A DNA stretch of 64,000 bases from Caulobacter flavus (GTDB lineage Bacteria; Pseudomonadota; Alphaproteobacteria; Caulobacterales; Caulobacteraceae): contig NZ_CP026100.1 in the NCBI RefSeq assembly GCF_003722335.1, forward strand, positions 4,810,001-4,874,000, written 5' to 3'. The notes under the pieces are model-generated. The model worked only from the letters and a program-made list of their open reading frames with translations. It had not been told where the DNA came from and searched no databases. Shown piece after piece: positions 50,196 to 60,500 of this stretch (positions are counted from its first letter, which is position 1; the number at the start of each line of letters is the position of its first letter). The position numbers were made by a program, and so were the translations under genes.

Positions 50196-51136
50196 CGCAC
50201 CTGCTCGTAGAGATAGGCCGCGGCCGCCAGATCCTGCACGGCGTGGCCGATCGACTTGTACACGGTAATCTCCGACGGCGACCGCCGCCCCACGCCCGGA
50301 TCGGCGAAGACCTCGCCGATCTCGGCCTGGATGCAGTCCTCCGCGACCAGGCCGGCGGCGATGGCGCGCAGGAACTCGCCCGCGCCGTTGCGAGCGGATT
50401 CGCGGCTTTCGACAAAATAGCGCCCCGCCGACACCACGGCGGCCTCGGCCTCGGCGGCCGAGGCGACGCTGGCGCCGACCAGGTTCACGTGGGTTCCCAG
50501 CGTCAGCCACTCGGCCATCAGCACCGGCTCGACCGCGCCGGTGACCGTGCAGACGATCTGGGCGTGGGCGACGGCCTCGCGGGCGTCCTCGACGGCGACC
50601 ATCGACAGGCCGGTGGCCGCCGACATCTGCGCGCAGAAGGCCTGGGCCCGCTCGATCGAACGGCCCCAGACCCGCACCTCGCGCAGCGGCCGCACCCGGG
50701 CCAGGGCCTCTATGTGGGCGCTGGCCTGATGGCCGTGCCCCATCAGGGTCAGGCGCTCGGCGTCGGGCAACGCGAGGGCGTCGGTGGCGGCGGCCGTGCC
50801 GGCGGCGGTGCGGATCTGGGTGATCGCCCCGGCGTCGGCGACGCAGACCGCCTGGCCGCTCTCGGCGTCGAACAGCACCACCACGCCCTGGTGGGCGCTG
50901 CGTCCTGGCCTATCCGGCTCGGCGAAGACGCTGATCAGCTTGGCCCCGAAATAGCCGCCGTTGAGCAGCGCGCCCGGCATCTGGCCGAACAGCCGCCCCG
51001 CGCCGATCGGGATGATCGAGCGGGGCAGTTGCCGGGTCTGACCCGAGGACAGGGCCACCATCGCCTCGCGCACCGCCGTCCGGCAGCCATCGAGATCGAG
51101 GCGCTGCAGGACGGCGGCTTCGTCGAAGAACCTCAT
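50192..51136 (-). CDS. Ornithine cyclodeaminase / mu-crystallin family protein
   Basis: A 314-residue cytoplasmic NAD(P)-binding protein of the OCD/mu-crystallin family. Visible are GGYFGAKLISVFAEP (lysine of the substrate site), ITQIRTAAGTAAATDALA (arginine of the carboxylate site), the Rossmann segment LTLMGHGHQASAHIEALA, VRVWGRSIERAQAF, and the C-terminal ITVYKSIGHAVQDLAAA. The usual GxGxQA nucleotide loop reads GHGHQA. Members act as amino-acid cyclodeaminases, imine reductases or opine/alanine dehydrogenases, so the reaction is uncertain. It begins 2 nt after the TBDR stop codon and belongs to the peptide operon. Confidence 0.9.
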   Translation of the reverse strand: MRFFDEAAVLQRLDLDGCRTAVREAMVALSSGQTRQLPRSIIPIGAGRLFGQMPGALLNGGYFGAKLISVFAEPDRPGRSAHQGVVVLFDAESGQAVCVADAGAITQIRTAAGTAAATDALALPDAERLTLMGHGHQASAHIEALARVRPLREVRVWGRSIERAQAFCAQMSAATGLSMVAVEDAREAVAHAQIVCTVTGAVEPVLMAEWLTLGTHVNLVGASVASAAEAEAAVVSAGRYFVESRESARNGAGEFLRAIAAGLVAEDCIQAEIGEVFADPGVGRRSPSEITVYKSIGHAVQDLAAAAYLYEQVR

Positions 51137-51138
51137 GC

Positions 51139-53412
51139 CTAGAAGCTGCGGCTCAGCGCCACGCCCGCCGTCCGCGGCTGCAGGAAGATGGCCTGCGGCG
51201 AGCTGGTGCCGCCGCGCGTCGTGGCTTCCACCACGCCGCGCTCGTCGCCCAGGTTCTTGATGTAGGCGCTAAACCTCCAGTCATCGTTGTAGAGGCCCGC
51301 GCGCACATCGACCGTCGTGTAGGACGGCAGCTTGATCCGCGAGCCGTAGGCGGTGTTGGCCGTGGTCGTGGGCAGGGTGTTGGCGAAGTCGCCGTAGCGC
51401 TCGCCGACATAGGCCACGCTGGCGCCGACGGTGGCCGAGAAGCCGTGACCGATCGACCAGTCGTAGTCGCCCAACAGGCTGGCCGAGACCTTCGCCGAGC
51501 CCGGCAGGCGGTCGCCCTTGTCGCCATAGATGGGCGAGGCGCCGGCCGGCGACTTCAGATCGTCCGACAGCTCGGCGTCCAGCAGGGTCAGGGCCCCGTC
51601 CAGCGACAGCCCGCGGACCGGCGCCCAGCGGCCCGACAGCTCCAGGCCCTGGCTGCGGGCGGTGGAGCCGTTGGTGTAGTAGGTGAACTGCGAGGCCACG
51701 TCCGTGGTCAGCAGCTGGATGTCGTCCCAGTCGACCCGGAACAACGCCGCTTCGTAGGTGAAGCGCGCCGCGGGGATCACGCCCTTCAGGCCCGCTTCGT
51801 AGCTGACCACGCTGTCGGACTGGAACGACAGCGGAATGCCCGAGACGCCGCTGCTGTTGGGACCGCCCGGACGATAGCCGGTGGCGATGCGCACATAGGC
51901 CATCGTATCGGCCGACAGCTTGTATCGCGGGGTGAACAGCCAGGTCACCGCGTCGTCCGACGACTTGGCCTGCGGCTCGGACGAGGTCGGGCCGAAGAAG
52001 CGGACGGCCTGCGGGGCGATGGTCGTGGTCGAGGCGCTGTCCTGATCATTGGACGAGTAGCGCACGCCGGCCTGCACATCGAACGCCGACGTGAAGTGGT
52101 AGGTGACGTCGGCGAACGCCGCCTTTTCTTCGAACGTGGCCGGGCCCACCGAGGCGTAGGCGGTCGTGTCCGACCCTGTCGTCGGGCGGACGACCAGCGT
52201 CTGGTCCACGGAGATCTTTTCGCGGGTGTAGAAGCCGCCGACCAGCCATTCGAGCGGGCCGTCGGACTTGGAGGCCAGGCGGATTTCCTGGCTGAATTTC
52301 CTGGTCTGGTCGGCGTTGATCAGCGACACGCTGGAACCGGTCGGCGCCGAGAAGGCCGACAGCAGGAACCCGAAGGTGTTGGTCTGGTCGAGGTCCGAGG
52401 CCGACTTGACGCGGTTGTAGGCGCTGACCGAGGTCAGGTCGGCGAAGCCCAGATCCAGCGTGGCCCGGCCCTGGTACAGGGTGACGTCGACGTCGCGCTT
52501 GGTCGGCGCGATGTTGAGCGTCATGTCGCCGTAGTACGGGGTGAAGTCGACGCCGCCGGTGAAGGCGCCCGTGCCGCACGAGGGACAGATGCGGATCTGC
52601 GGGCTGCCGACGAACTTGGCTTCCTGGCGCAGGACCGACAGGTCGATCGTCAGCGCGTCGGTCGGCTTGAACAGCAGCGCCGCGCGACCACCTTCGACGC
52701 GGTTGTCGTTGACGTCCTCGCCCGCGGCCTTGGCGTTGATGTTGTCGAGATAGGCCGGGTCATGACGGGTGAAGCCGCTGAGCCGCAGGGCCAGTTTCTC
52801 GCTGACGATCGGCAGGTTGACCGCGCCGCGCAGCGACCAGCCCTCGCCGCCGCCCGAGACGGTGTTGGCGCCGGCCTCGACACGACCGCTGAACCGCTCG
52901 GCGTCGGGGCTGACGGTCACGTACTTCACCAGACCGCCGAGGCTGGAGGCGCCGTAGAGCGTGCCTTGCGGGCCGCGCAGGATCTCGACGCGCTGCAGGT
53001 CGGACGGATCGATGTCGATCAGCGGCGACTGGGCCGAGGCCGCGCCCGAGGTCAGGGGCACGTCGTCGAGGGCGAAGGCCACGGTGGCCGCCGTGCCGCC
53101 GCCGGTGGTGACGCCGCGGATGGCCACGCCGTTGGCCCGCTGCTCGGTCCCGCCACCGCTCAGCGACACGCCCGGCACGCGGTTGTAGAAGTCGCGGACC
53201 TGGACGAGGTTCTGCCGCGAGAGGTTGTCGCCCGTCACCGCCGCCACCGACACCGGCACGTCCAGCAGGCGCTCGGACTTCTTCTGGGCCGTCACCACGA
53301 TCTCGCCGATCGTCGTGTCGTCGGCGGCGTCCTGGGCATGGGCCAGGGAGCCGGCCAGCAGGCAGGCGCCGCCCGAACTCGCCAGAAGAAAAGCCTTCAA
53401 ACCGTCGCGCAT
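51139..53412 (-). CDS. TonB-dependent receptor of the peptide/amino-acid operon
   Basis: A 757-residue receptor with signal peptide (FLLASSGGACLLAGSLAHAQ) and no STN domain. The plug reads IGEIVVTAQKKSERLLDVPV and VRDFYNRVPGVSLSGGGTEQ, and the barrel ends TAGVALSRSF. The ATG at 53412 is chosen for the signal peptide; the frame extends about 49 codons upstream across the palindromes described at 53501-53537. It is the first gene of a tight operon with an OCD-like enzyme and three exported hydrolase-type proteins, so a peptide or modified amino-acid ligand is inferred. Confidence 0.92.
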   Translation of the reverse strand: MRDGLKAFLLASSGGACLLAGSLAHAQDAADDTTIGEIVVTAQKKSERLLDVPVSVAAVTGDNLSRQNLVQVRDFYNRVPGVSLSGGGTEQRANGVAIRGVTTGGGTAATVAFALDDVPLTSGAASAQSPLIDIDPSDLQRVEILRGPQGTLYGASSLGGLVKYVTVSPDAERFSGRVEAGANTVSGGGEGWSLRGAVNLPIVSEKLALRLSGFTRHDPAYLDNINAKAAGEDVNDNRVEGGRAALLFKPTDALTIDLSVLRQEAKFVGSPQIRICPSCGTGAFTGGVDFTPYYGDMTLNIAPTKRDVDVTLYQGRATLDLGFADLTSVSAYNRVKSASDLDQTNTFGFLLSAFSAPTGSSVSLINADQTRKFSQEIRLASKSDGPLEWLVGGFYTREKISVDQTLVVRPTTGSDTTAYASVGPATFEEKAAFADVTYHFTSAFDVQAGVRYSSNDQDSASTTTIAPQAVRFFGPTSSEPQAKSSDDAVTWLFTPRYKLSADTMAYVRIATGYRPGGPNSSGVSGIPLSFQSDSVVSYEAGLKGVIPAARFTYEAALFRVDWDDIQLLTTDVASQFTYYTNGSTARSQGLELSGRWAPVRGLSLDGALTLLDAELSDDLKSPAGASPIYGDKGDRLPGSAKVSASLLGDYDWSIGHGFSATVGASVAYVGERYGDFANTLPTTTANTAYGSRIKLPSYTTVDVRAGLYNDDWRFSAYIKNLGDERGVVEATTRGGTSSPQAIFLQPRTAGVALSRSF

Positions 53413-53500
53413 CTCAAGACCCCCAAGCAGTCGGGCGAGGCGCTGGCGGCCGGCCCGAGACCCATGTTCGCCAACAGCCTTGCAACAGAACGAAGACACC

Positions 53501-53537
53501 TTCAACATTTTGTTGAACTCATCGACACAGCGTTGAG
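53501..53537. promoter_or_regulatory. Candidate tandem operators for the DauR/YheO-type regulator
   Basis: TTCAACA-TTT-TGTTGAA at 53501-53517 is a perfect 7-3-7 inverted repeat. A weaker copy, ATCGACA-CAG-CGTTGAG, follows at 53521-53537 with a 20-bp centre-to-centre distance, about two helical turns. They lie about 90 nt upstream of the minus-strand TBDR start, and 284 bp separate that gene from the divergent regulator. Confidence 0.55.
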
Positions 53538-53647
53538 GTGGACGGAATTTCGCATGCATTCCAGGCTATTGCTGATCAAATGGAAGGCGCCGACGCAAGC
53601 GTCGCAACCGAGCGGCGATCGAGTTGCGCCGGGCACGAGGCCGGAAT

Positions 53648-53664
53648 ATCAACGCTCTGTTGAA
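53648..53664. promoter_or_regulatory. Third candidate operator, next to the regulator gene
   Basis: ATCAACG-CTC-TGTTGAA matches the TTCAACA-N3-TGTTGAA pattern with two changes, all in the left arm. It lies 32 nt upstream of the regulator start at 53697, a position suited to autoregulation. Confidence 0.5.
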
Positions 53665-53696
53665 CTTAGCCGCGTCGTTCCCGGCCGACCGCCCGC

Positions 53697-54392
53697 ATGA
53701 AAGAGCAAACCTCCGTGCAAGACGAAAAGGCCCTGCTGGGCGTTCTGCAAGGCGTGGCCAAGGCGCTGGAATGCGCCGTGAACCAGCACACCGAGGTGGT
53801 GGTCCATAACCTGCGCGAGCCGGAATCCTCGATCATCGAGATCGTCAACGGCCACGTCAGCGGCCGCAGCGTGGGCTCGGCGATCATCGCCGGCCCCGCC
53901 GAGGACAAGGCCTTCGACACCCTCGTGGCCAGCAAGGCCGCCGCCCACCCCAACGAGGTGCGCGTCGTCTCTAACTATACGTCCAAGACCGGCGACGGCC
54001 GCGCCCTGCGCTCGTCGTCGGTGGTGCTGTTCGACGAGGACGGCGTTCCCGCCGCGGCCCTGTGCCTGAACGTCGACATCGGCGCGATCGAGCGCATCCA
54101 GCGCGACGTCCAGGCGGCGCTGGTTCCCAGCGTCCTGCCTCCCCTGCCCGCCCCGAAGTCGGAAGCCAACATCGAGAGCCTGATCGAGGAGATCATCGCC
54201 TCGGCGCTGGAGACCGCCGGCGCGCCGGTGGAGCGCATGTCGAAGGCCGAAAAGAAGGCCGCCGTCGCCACCATGCACGAACGCGGCCTGTTCGTGATCC
54301 GCGGCTCGGTCGAACGGGTCGCCGCGCGCCTCGGGGTCACCAAGTTCACGATCTACAACTATCTCGACGAGATCGGCGCCAAGCGCTCCTGA
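53697..54392 (+). CDS. YheO/DauR-type transcriptional regulator
   Basis: A 231-residue regulator with an N-terminal YheO-like PAS domain (about 10-125: LLGVLQGVAKALECAVNQHTEVVVHNLREPESSIIEIVNGHVSGR) and a C-terminal helix-turn-helix of the HTH_22 type (about 165-231: GLFVIRGSVERVAARLGVTKFTIYNYLDEI). The best-studied relative is DauR, repressor of D-arginine utilisation in Pseudomonas. It is divergent from the operon encoding a TBDR, an OCD-like enzyme and peptidases, and probably controls it through the TTCAACA-type palindromes. The ATG at 53697 has only a weak ribosome site; a GTG at 53715 is an alternative start. Confidence 0.88.
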   Translation: MKEQTSVQDEKALLGVLQGVAKALECAVNQHTEVVVHNLREPESSIIEIVNGHVSGRSVGSAIIAGPAEDKAFDTLVASKAAAHPNEVRVVSNYTSKTGDGRALRSSSVVLFDEDGVPAAALCLNVDIGAIERIQRDVQAALVPSVLPPLPAPKSEANIESLIEEIIASALETAGAPVERMSKAEKKAAVATMHERGLFVIRGSVERVAARLGVTKFTIYNYLDEIGAKRS

Positions 54393-54411
54393 GCGCCGGC
54401 GCCTCTCGACC

Positions 54412-55578
54412 TCAGTTCGCCGCGTCCGGCTTCCAGCCCCAGGCGTCCATCATGATCTGGAACAGGTGGGTGTTGGGGAAATAGCCGCGCACCCGCTGCG
54501 CGCCCGCGCCGGTCGCCAGCGCGACGACCTCCTCGCCGGTGTGGCTGCGGTTGACCATGACGTTCTTCAGGCGGACGACATCCTCGTCCTTCCCGGCCGC
54601 CTTCCAGGCGTCGTAGCCTTCCAGCAGCGGCTCGCCGCGACGACCGCCGTCAACCTGCAGGCCGAACGAGTGGTCGGCGGTGAACAGCAGCAGCGTATCC
54701 TTCAGGTCGACCCGCCCCTCGATCTCGGCGATCAGCTTGTCCAGGTCGACGAGGTTTTGCAGGCCCTTGCGGGGATCGTCGGTGTGGGCGTCCCACTCGA
54801 TCACGAGCAGATAGCCCTTCGGCGAGGACCGCAGGAGATCGAGCGCCCGCAGCGAGGCCGCGCGCACGTCGATCTGATCGGCCACGACCACCGGCCGAGC
54901 GTTGGCCGGCGAGGCGTCCTCCAGGCGAGCATAGATGGGACGGTCGTTGGCCTTGGCCAGTTGGTCGAAACCGGTTCCACGCGCGGCCAGTTGCTCGCCG
55001 ATCTTCTGGCGGCCGGCGCCGAACAGCACGTCGACACCGTCGCCGAAGCGCGGAGAGAAGGCCTGCGGAAAGATCTCGCCCCATTTGGCGCGATCGTTCG
55101 AGTGCGCGTAGGTGGCGGCCGGCGTCGCGTCGGTGATCGGCTCGGAGGTGACGACGCCGGTCCGCAGGCCGCGCTCCTCGGCGTATTCCAGCAAGGTCTT
55201 GGTCGGCGCGCCGTCGACCTTGCCGCGCACCGCGGCTGGCGATTGGCTGATGACGCCGTTGCGGGTCTTCACGCCGGTCACGATCGAGGACATGCCGTTG
55301 GCCGAGTCCGAAACGAGCTGGTCGACCGGCGAGGTCTCGCTCAGGCCCAGGTTCGGCCATTTCTGGATGTGCAGCTTCAGGGGCTCGCCGTAGCCCAGCA
55401 GGCTGGCGGCGTTCACCGACGGCACGCCGCCGGCGTCCGCGAGGAAGAGGATGACGTTCCTGGCCTTGCGAGGGGTTTCCGGGGCCGCGGACGGCCGCGA
55501 AGCGCCCTGCGCCAGAACCGGGGACGACATCGCCAGCGACAGCGAAGCGACGGCCAGAAGGTGTTTGAGCATGGGCAT
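54412..55578 (-). CDS. Exported alkaline phosphatase
   Basis: A 388-residue periplasmic enzyme (signal to about residue 23, SSPVLAQ). Alkaline-phosphatase motifs are present in order: the metal aspartate D48 in VILFLADAGG, the phosphorylated serine S92 in LVSDSANGMSSIVTGVKT, TDATPAATYAHS, the metal loop IEWDAHTDD, FTADHSFG, and HTGEEV near the C-terminus. Two motifs are divergent: the usual GDGMG reads ADAGG, and the usual histidine/glycine loop EGGRIDHAGH reads IEWDAHTDD. The metal set may therefore differ from PhoA. It converges with the regulator gene 19 nt away; the stops are in complementary CTGAG/CTCAG. Confidence 0.88.
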   Translation of the reverse strand: MPMLKHLLAVASLSLAMSSPVLAQGASRPSAAPETPRKARNVILFLADAGGVPSVNAASLLGYGEPLKLHIQKWPNLGLSETSPVDQLVSDSANGMSSIVTGVKTRNGVISQSPAAVRGKVDGAPTKTLLEYAEERGLRTGVVTSEPITDATPAATYAHSNDRAKWGEIFPQAFSPRFGDGVDVLFGAGRQKIGEQLAARGTGFDQLAKANDRPIYARLEDASPANARPVVVADQIDVRAASLRALDLLRSSPKGYLLVIEWDAHTDDPRKGLQNLVDLDKLIAEIEGRVDLKDTLLLFTADHSFGLQVDGGRRGEPLLEGYDAWKAAGKDEDVVRLKNVMVNRSHTGEEVVALATGAGAQRVRGYFPNTHLFQIMMDAWGWKPDAAN

Positions 55579-55836
55579 CCTCAGTGAACGTCGCTTCGAC
55601 GGATGCGCCTTCTAGCGGCTGGCCCGCGGGATTCGTGTGAATTGACTGTTACAGCCGGCCCCTGCGGGCGCGGGGATGATCGCCGCCGGCCTCGCGCGGA
55701 ACCCTCAAATCGAGCAAGCACGGGGCTGGTCAGCCGCGAGTTGATCACCCATGACGGTGTTATCTTGCACGGTTTTGCAGCATAGTAATGTCTAGGTTGA
55801 GGGCGGTGTCGCGCTCGTAGCCGGAGGGTTGGGGGC

Positions 55837-57555
55837 TTGAAAACTCTGTTCCGTATGCGGCGCGCCATGCTCGGCGCGAGCGCGGCGATATGCGCGTGCG
55901 CGGCCCTGGCGGCCGCCGCTCCGGCGTCGGCGCAGGTGACCCTGCCCTCGCGCCAGCAACTCGACCCGGCCAACGCGGCCCCCATCGCGGCCGCGCCGCG
56001 CGGCGACCTGTTCAAGGGCGTCGAGGCCGGTCCCTGCGCCTTCCGCGACAGCCCCCTCAAGGTCACGCTGAAGGCGGTGGACTTCCAGGGCGGAACGTCC
56101 GGCGCCCTGGCGGTTTCGGACGAGGCCCTGGCCTCGACCTACGCCGAGTTCCTGGGCCGGGAGGCGCCGCTCAGCGTGGTCTGCGACATCCGCGACCGGG
56201 CCGCCTCGCTCTACCTGCGGCGCGGGGTTCTGGCCAACGTCGTCATTCCCCAGCAGCGCATCGCCGACGGCCGCCTGACCCTGACGGTCGTCGAAGCGCG
56301 GATAGGATCGGTGAACTACAGCGGAGACGCCGGCCCGGCCCAGAAACAGGTCATGCGGTTCCTCGACCAGCTGCGCGGCATGGCCCCGTTCGACCTGGAC
56401 GCCGCCCAGCGTTACCTGCTGCTGGCCTCCGACGTGCCGGGCGTGCGCATCCAGTCGGCGCTGAAGCCTTCGCCGGCTGGCGACGGCGCCTTCGACCTGC
56501 AGATCGCCATCTCCCGCGACGCCGTCGACGGCTCGGCGGTCGCCCAGAACTACGGCTCCAAGACCGTCGGACGCGACCTGACCCTGGCGCGACTGGACCT
56601 GAACGGTTTCACGCCCCTGGGCGAGCGCACCTCGATCCTGGGCTACGGCACGCTGTCGAGCGACGAGCAGCGGGTCATCCAGGTGGCCGAGCGCTTCTAC
56701 ATCGGCGCCGACGGCCTGACCGCCGACCTGTCGGGCGCCTGGGGCTGGACCAAGCCGGGCGACGTGCTCGCGCCGCTGGACCTGGAAGGCGACTCGTTCG
56801 CCGGGAGCGTCCGCCTGACCTACCCGCTGGTGCGCCATCGCCGCCAGAACCTCAACATCGGCGTCGGCCTCGACTGGATCGACCAGAAGGTCGAGTTCGG
56901 CGGCGGCCTGGCCACGCTGACCGAGGATCACCTGCGGGTGTTCTTCCTGCGGCTCGACGGCCACTACGCCCCCGCCGGTCTGGCGGCGCATTCGGTGGCG
57001 CTGACCGGCGTGTTCGAAGTGCGCCAGGGCAGCAACGGCCTCGGCGCCAGCCGCTACGGCGACCTGGCGGCCTCCCGCCTGCTGGGCAAGCCCAAGGCCA
57101 CGGTGATGCGGACCGAGGGCGAACTGGGCGGCCGCCTGGCGGGGCCGGTGATCGGCAAGCTCAACGTCGTCTGGCAGCACACCGACGATCCGCTGCTGTC
57201 ATACGAGGAATACGGCGTCGGCAACCTGACGATCGGGCGCGGCTACGATCCGTCCGTCGCCTCGGGCGACCGCGCGCTGGCGGCCTCGCTGGAATTCAGC
57301 ACCGTTCCCCTGCCCTTCAATGGCGGCCGCGCCGCCTGGCGGCCCTACGCCTTCTACGATCTGGCCGAACTGACCAATCTGGGCGTCGGCGCCGGCAAGC
57401 TGGACCTGACCTCGGCCGGGGTCGGGGTCCGCGCCCAGCTGAGCTCGCGCGTGGCGCTGAACCTGGCCTGGGCCAAGCCGTTCGACAGCCCGTTCGGCGT
57501 CGGCGACGCGCCGTCGTCGCGCGTGCTCGTCTCGCTGTCCGCCGCCCTCTTCTAG
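55837..57555 (+). CDS. TpsB outer-membrane transporter of a two-partner secretion system
   Basis: A 572-residue ShlB/FhaC-type protein. A signal peptide (to about residue 33, APASAQ) is followed by POTRA repeats (about 70-225: LKVTLKAVDFQGG ... GRLTLTVVEARIGSVNYSGD), then a 16-strand-type barrel with the conserved loop 6 motif as IGRGYDPSVASGDRALAASLEF (the RGY of VRGY/F). It ends in LSAALF. The start used is TTG at 55837, 8 nt after GGAGGG; an ATG at 55855 is the alternative. It sits 27 nt upstream of the giant exoprotein gene, which it should secrete through the outer membrane. Confidence 0.92.
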   Translation: MKTLFRMRRAMLGASAAICACAALAAAAPASAQVTLPSRQQLDPANAAPIAAAPRGDLFKGVEAGPCAFRDSPLKVTLKAVDFQGGTSGALAVSDEALASTYAEFLGREAPLSVVCDIRDRAASLYLRRGVLANVVIPQQRIADGRLTLTVVEARIGSVNYSGDAGPAQKQVMRFLDQLRGMAPFDLDAAQRYLLLASDVPGVRIQSALKPSPAGDGAFDLQIAISRDAVDGSAVAQNYGSKTVGRDLTLARLDLNGFTPLGERTSILGYGTLSSDEQRVIQVAERFYIGADGLTADLSGAWGWTKPGDVLAPLDLEGDSFAGSVRLTYPLVRHRRQNLNIGVGLDWIDQKVEFGGGLATLTEDHLRVFFLRLDGHYAPAGLAAHSVALTGVFEVRQGSNGLGASRYGDLAASRLLGKPKATVMRTEGELGGRLAGPVIGKLNVVWQHTDDPLLSYEEYGVGNLTIGRGYDPSVASGDRALAASLEFSTVPLPFNGGRAAWRPYAFYDLAELTNLGVGAGKLDLTSAGVGVRAQLSSRVALNLAWAKPFDSPFGVGDAPSSRVLVSLSAALF

Positions 57556-57582
57556 CCTGCTGAAGTCTCCGGAGCGTCCTCC

Positions 57583-60500
57583 ATGACCCAGTCGCCGCAA
57601 ATGATCCACGACCGCGCCCTTTCGGGCGGAAGCCGCACCCGACTGCTGGCGGCCTCGGCCCTGTGCGGCATCGCCGCCGCGCTGGCCCAGCCGGGCCTCG
57701 CGCAGACCCTGCCCGCCATCCCTGGCGCCGGAAGCATCACCGTTTCCACCGGCGGCTCGCAACCGGTCATCACCGCACCCGACCCCCAGACGCTGGACAT
57801 CGACCTCAACGCGCCGCGGACCGTGATCAATTGGGGCAGCCTGCACGTCAGCGGCGGCGACACCATGAACTTCCAGTTCGACGCCGCCAGCGACATCGTG
57901 CTGAACAAAACCACCAGCCAGATCGCCATCGACGCGGGCGGCACGGTGACCGGCACGGTCGGCGGCTCCGCCGGCGGCAACATCTGGTTCTACTCGCCCC
58001 AGGGCGTGATCGTTTCGCCCACCGCCAACATGACCGCGGGCGGATTCGTGTTCGCGGGCGGCACAGGCCTGATCGACGCCAATTTCGTCGACGCCGCGGA
58101 CCCGACTACGGTCCTGCGGGCGGCGTCGAACGCCATGATCCGGATGCTCTCGGTCTCATCGGCGACCAGCGCCTCGATCAACTCGGCCGGCGACGTGGTG
58201 CTGAGCGCGTCGAGCGGGAACCTCGCCGTCCAGACGGTCTACGGCGCGACCGCTCAGATGAGCACGACCAGCGGCTCGATCACCGTCTCGGAGATCACCG
58301 CCACCTCCGGCGCGGCCTCGGTAAACGCCGGCGGCTCCGGCGCGACCGTGACCCAGATCACCGGAGCCACCGGCGCCACGGTGCATTCGGCCTCCAACAG
58401 CTCCGTCGGCTCGGCCACGACCACGATCTCCGGCGACATCGAGATCACCAGCAACGGATCGGCGTCGCTGACCCTGGGTAACTCGGCACGAGATGTCAGG
58501 CTGGTCGCGCCGCAGGTGTTCATGAGCACCGTCGACGCGGTGCGCAGCGTCTATGTGACCGGCACGATCCAGGCCTTCGTCACCAACCGCATCTTCGCCG
58601 GCGACGATATCGAGATCACGGCCGACGGCAACGTCACGGCCGGCGGGCTCTATGCCAGGACCACCGGCACCGGCGCCGACGACGGCCACATCCTCATTCG
58701 CTCGACCAACGGCTCGGCGTCCGGCGGCACGCTGCTGACCCAGGGGACGGGCTCCAAGGCCGGCGACATCACCGTCAGCGGCGCCACCACGGCGACCCTG
58801 ACGACGGGCAGTTCCACCCGCGACGTGATCATCAGCGGCGCGAGCGTCAGCGTGACGAACGCCAGCGCCGCCCGCGACGTCTTGCTGACCGCCACCAACG
58901 GCTCCGCCACCGTCATCACCTCGGCCACGGCCGGGGACGACGTCGAGGTCATCGCCACCGGCGGCGACGTGCTGGCCTCGGGCGCCACGCTGAAATCGTC
59001 GGGCGTCGGCGCCGCCGACGACGGCCACGTGACGGCCAGATCGACCACCGGCGCCGTCAACGTCGGCTCGGCCGTCACCCAAGGGACGGGCGGCGCGGCT
59101 GGCGATGTCTGGATCTCGGCGGACACGACCGCCACCCTGGGCTCGGCGTCCTCGACCAGGAGCCTGACCTGGGCGGGCGCCGGCAGCCTGGCGCTGACCG
59201 GAAACTACACCGCCGCCGGTACGGCCACGCTGGTCTCCAGCAGCGGCGCGCTCAGCCAGACGGGCGGCCGGGTGGCCGCCAACGCCCTTTCCGCCTCGGG
59301 CGCGACGGGGGTCGACCTGAGCGGCGCCAACGAGATCAATCAGGCCGTCAGCATCCAGGCCACGGCCAACGACGTCGTGCTGAACAACGCCAAGGCCCTG
59401 ACCATTACGGGCAATATCGACGGACGGGACGTCACCGTCACCACCACCGATGGCGGCCTGACGGTGAACCCGCTGGCCCAAGTCGTCGCGACGCGGAACC
59501 TGGTGCTCACCGGCGCGACGGGCTTCACCGGCGCCACCGGCTCTGGCGGGCTGGTTTCGGGCGGCGACAGCGTCACCGTGACCGCGACCACGGGCGATGC
59601 GACCGTCGCCTCGCTGACGTCCAACGGCTCGATCCTGGTCCAGGCCCTGGACGGCGCCGCGACGCTGCGGAAGGTCAGCATCGACGGCGGCGGCGCGCTC
59701 ACGGTCTCGGCGACCGGCGCGGCCACGCTCGGCGCCGACGACCAGGCCGGCATCTCGATCACCAACACCATCGACCGCACCGGCGGCTACGGGACCCTGG
59801 ACGTCACCTCCTCGGGCGGCGACGCGCGCGTGTTCCTGGCCAGCCTGGCCGGCGGCCTGACCTCGGTCAGCGCCAGCTCCACCAGCGGCACGGCCTCGAT
59901 CGGCGTCGACAGCGGCTTCACCGCCGGCTCGGTCAGCGGCTTCAACGTCGACCTCTACGGCGGCGGCGGCGCGATCGACGCCGCCGCCATCACCGTGGGC
60001 GGCGGCGACTACACCGCCCGGGCGCCGAGCTGGGCGGGCGTCACGCTGGATCCCGGCGGCGCGATCCGCAACCTGTCGATCACCGACACCGACGGCGGCC
60101 TGGTGCTGACCAACGCTCTCAACGCCTCCGGCGACATCACGCTAGAGTCCTACGACGTCCTGACCAGCGCCTACGACCTGACCGCCGGCGGCGACGTCAC
60201 GGTCACCGCGGCGGGCGATATCGACCTCGTCTCGGCCACGGCCGGCGACGACATCGACGTCAACTCGACCGGCGGCCAGGCGATCCTGCGCAAGGCCGAC
60301 CTGACCGGCGCGGGCGCCGGGCGCGACCTCCGCGTCAGGGCGGCCGCCAACGCCGTGCTGGGCGACCCCGACTACCTCGCGATCACCACCGACAATCTGT
60401 TCTCCCGCTCGGGCGGCGGCGCGGGCACGGCGGAGGTCAGGTCGGCCAGCGGCTCGGCCATGGTCCACCTCGACACCAGCGCGGCGATCGACACGCTGAC

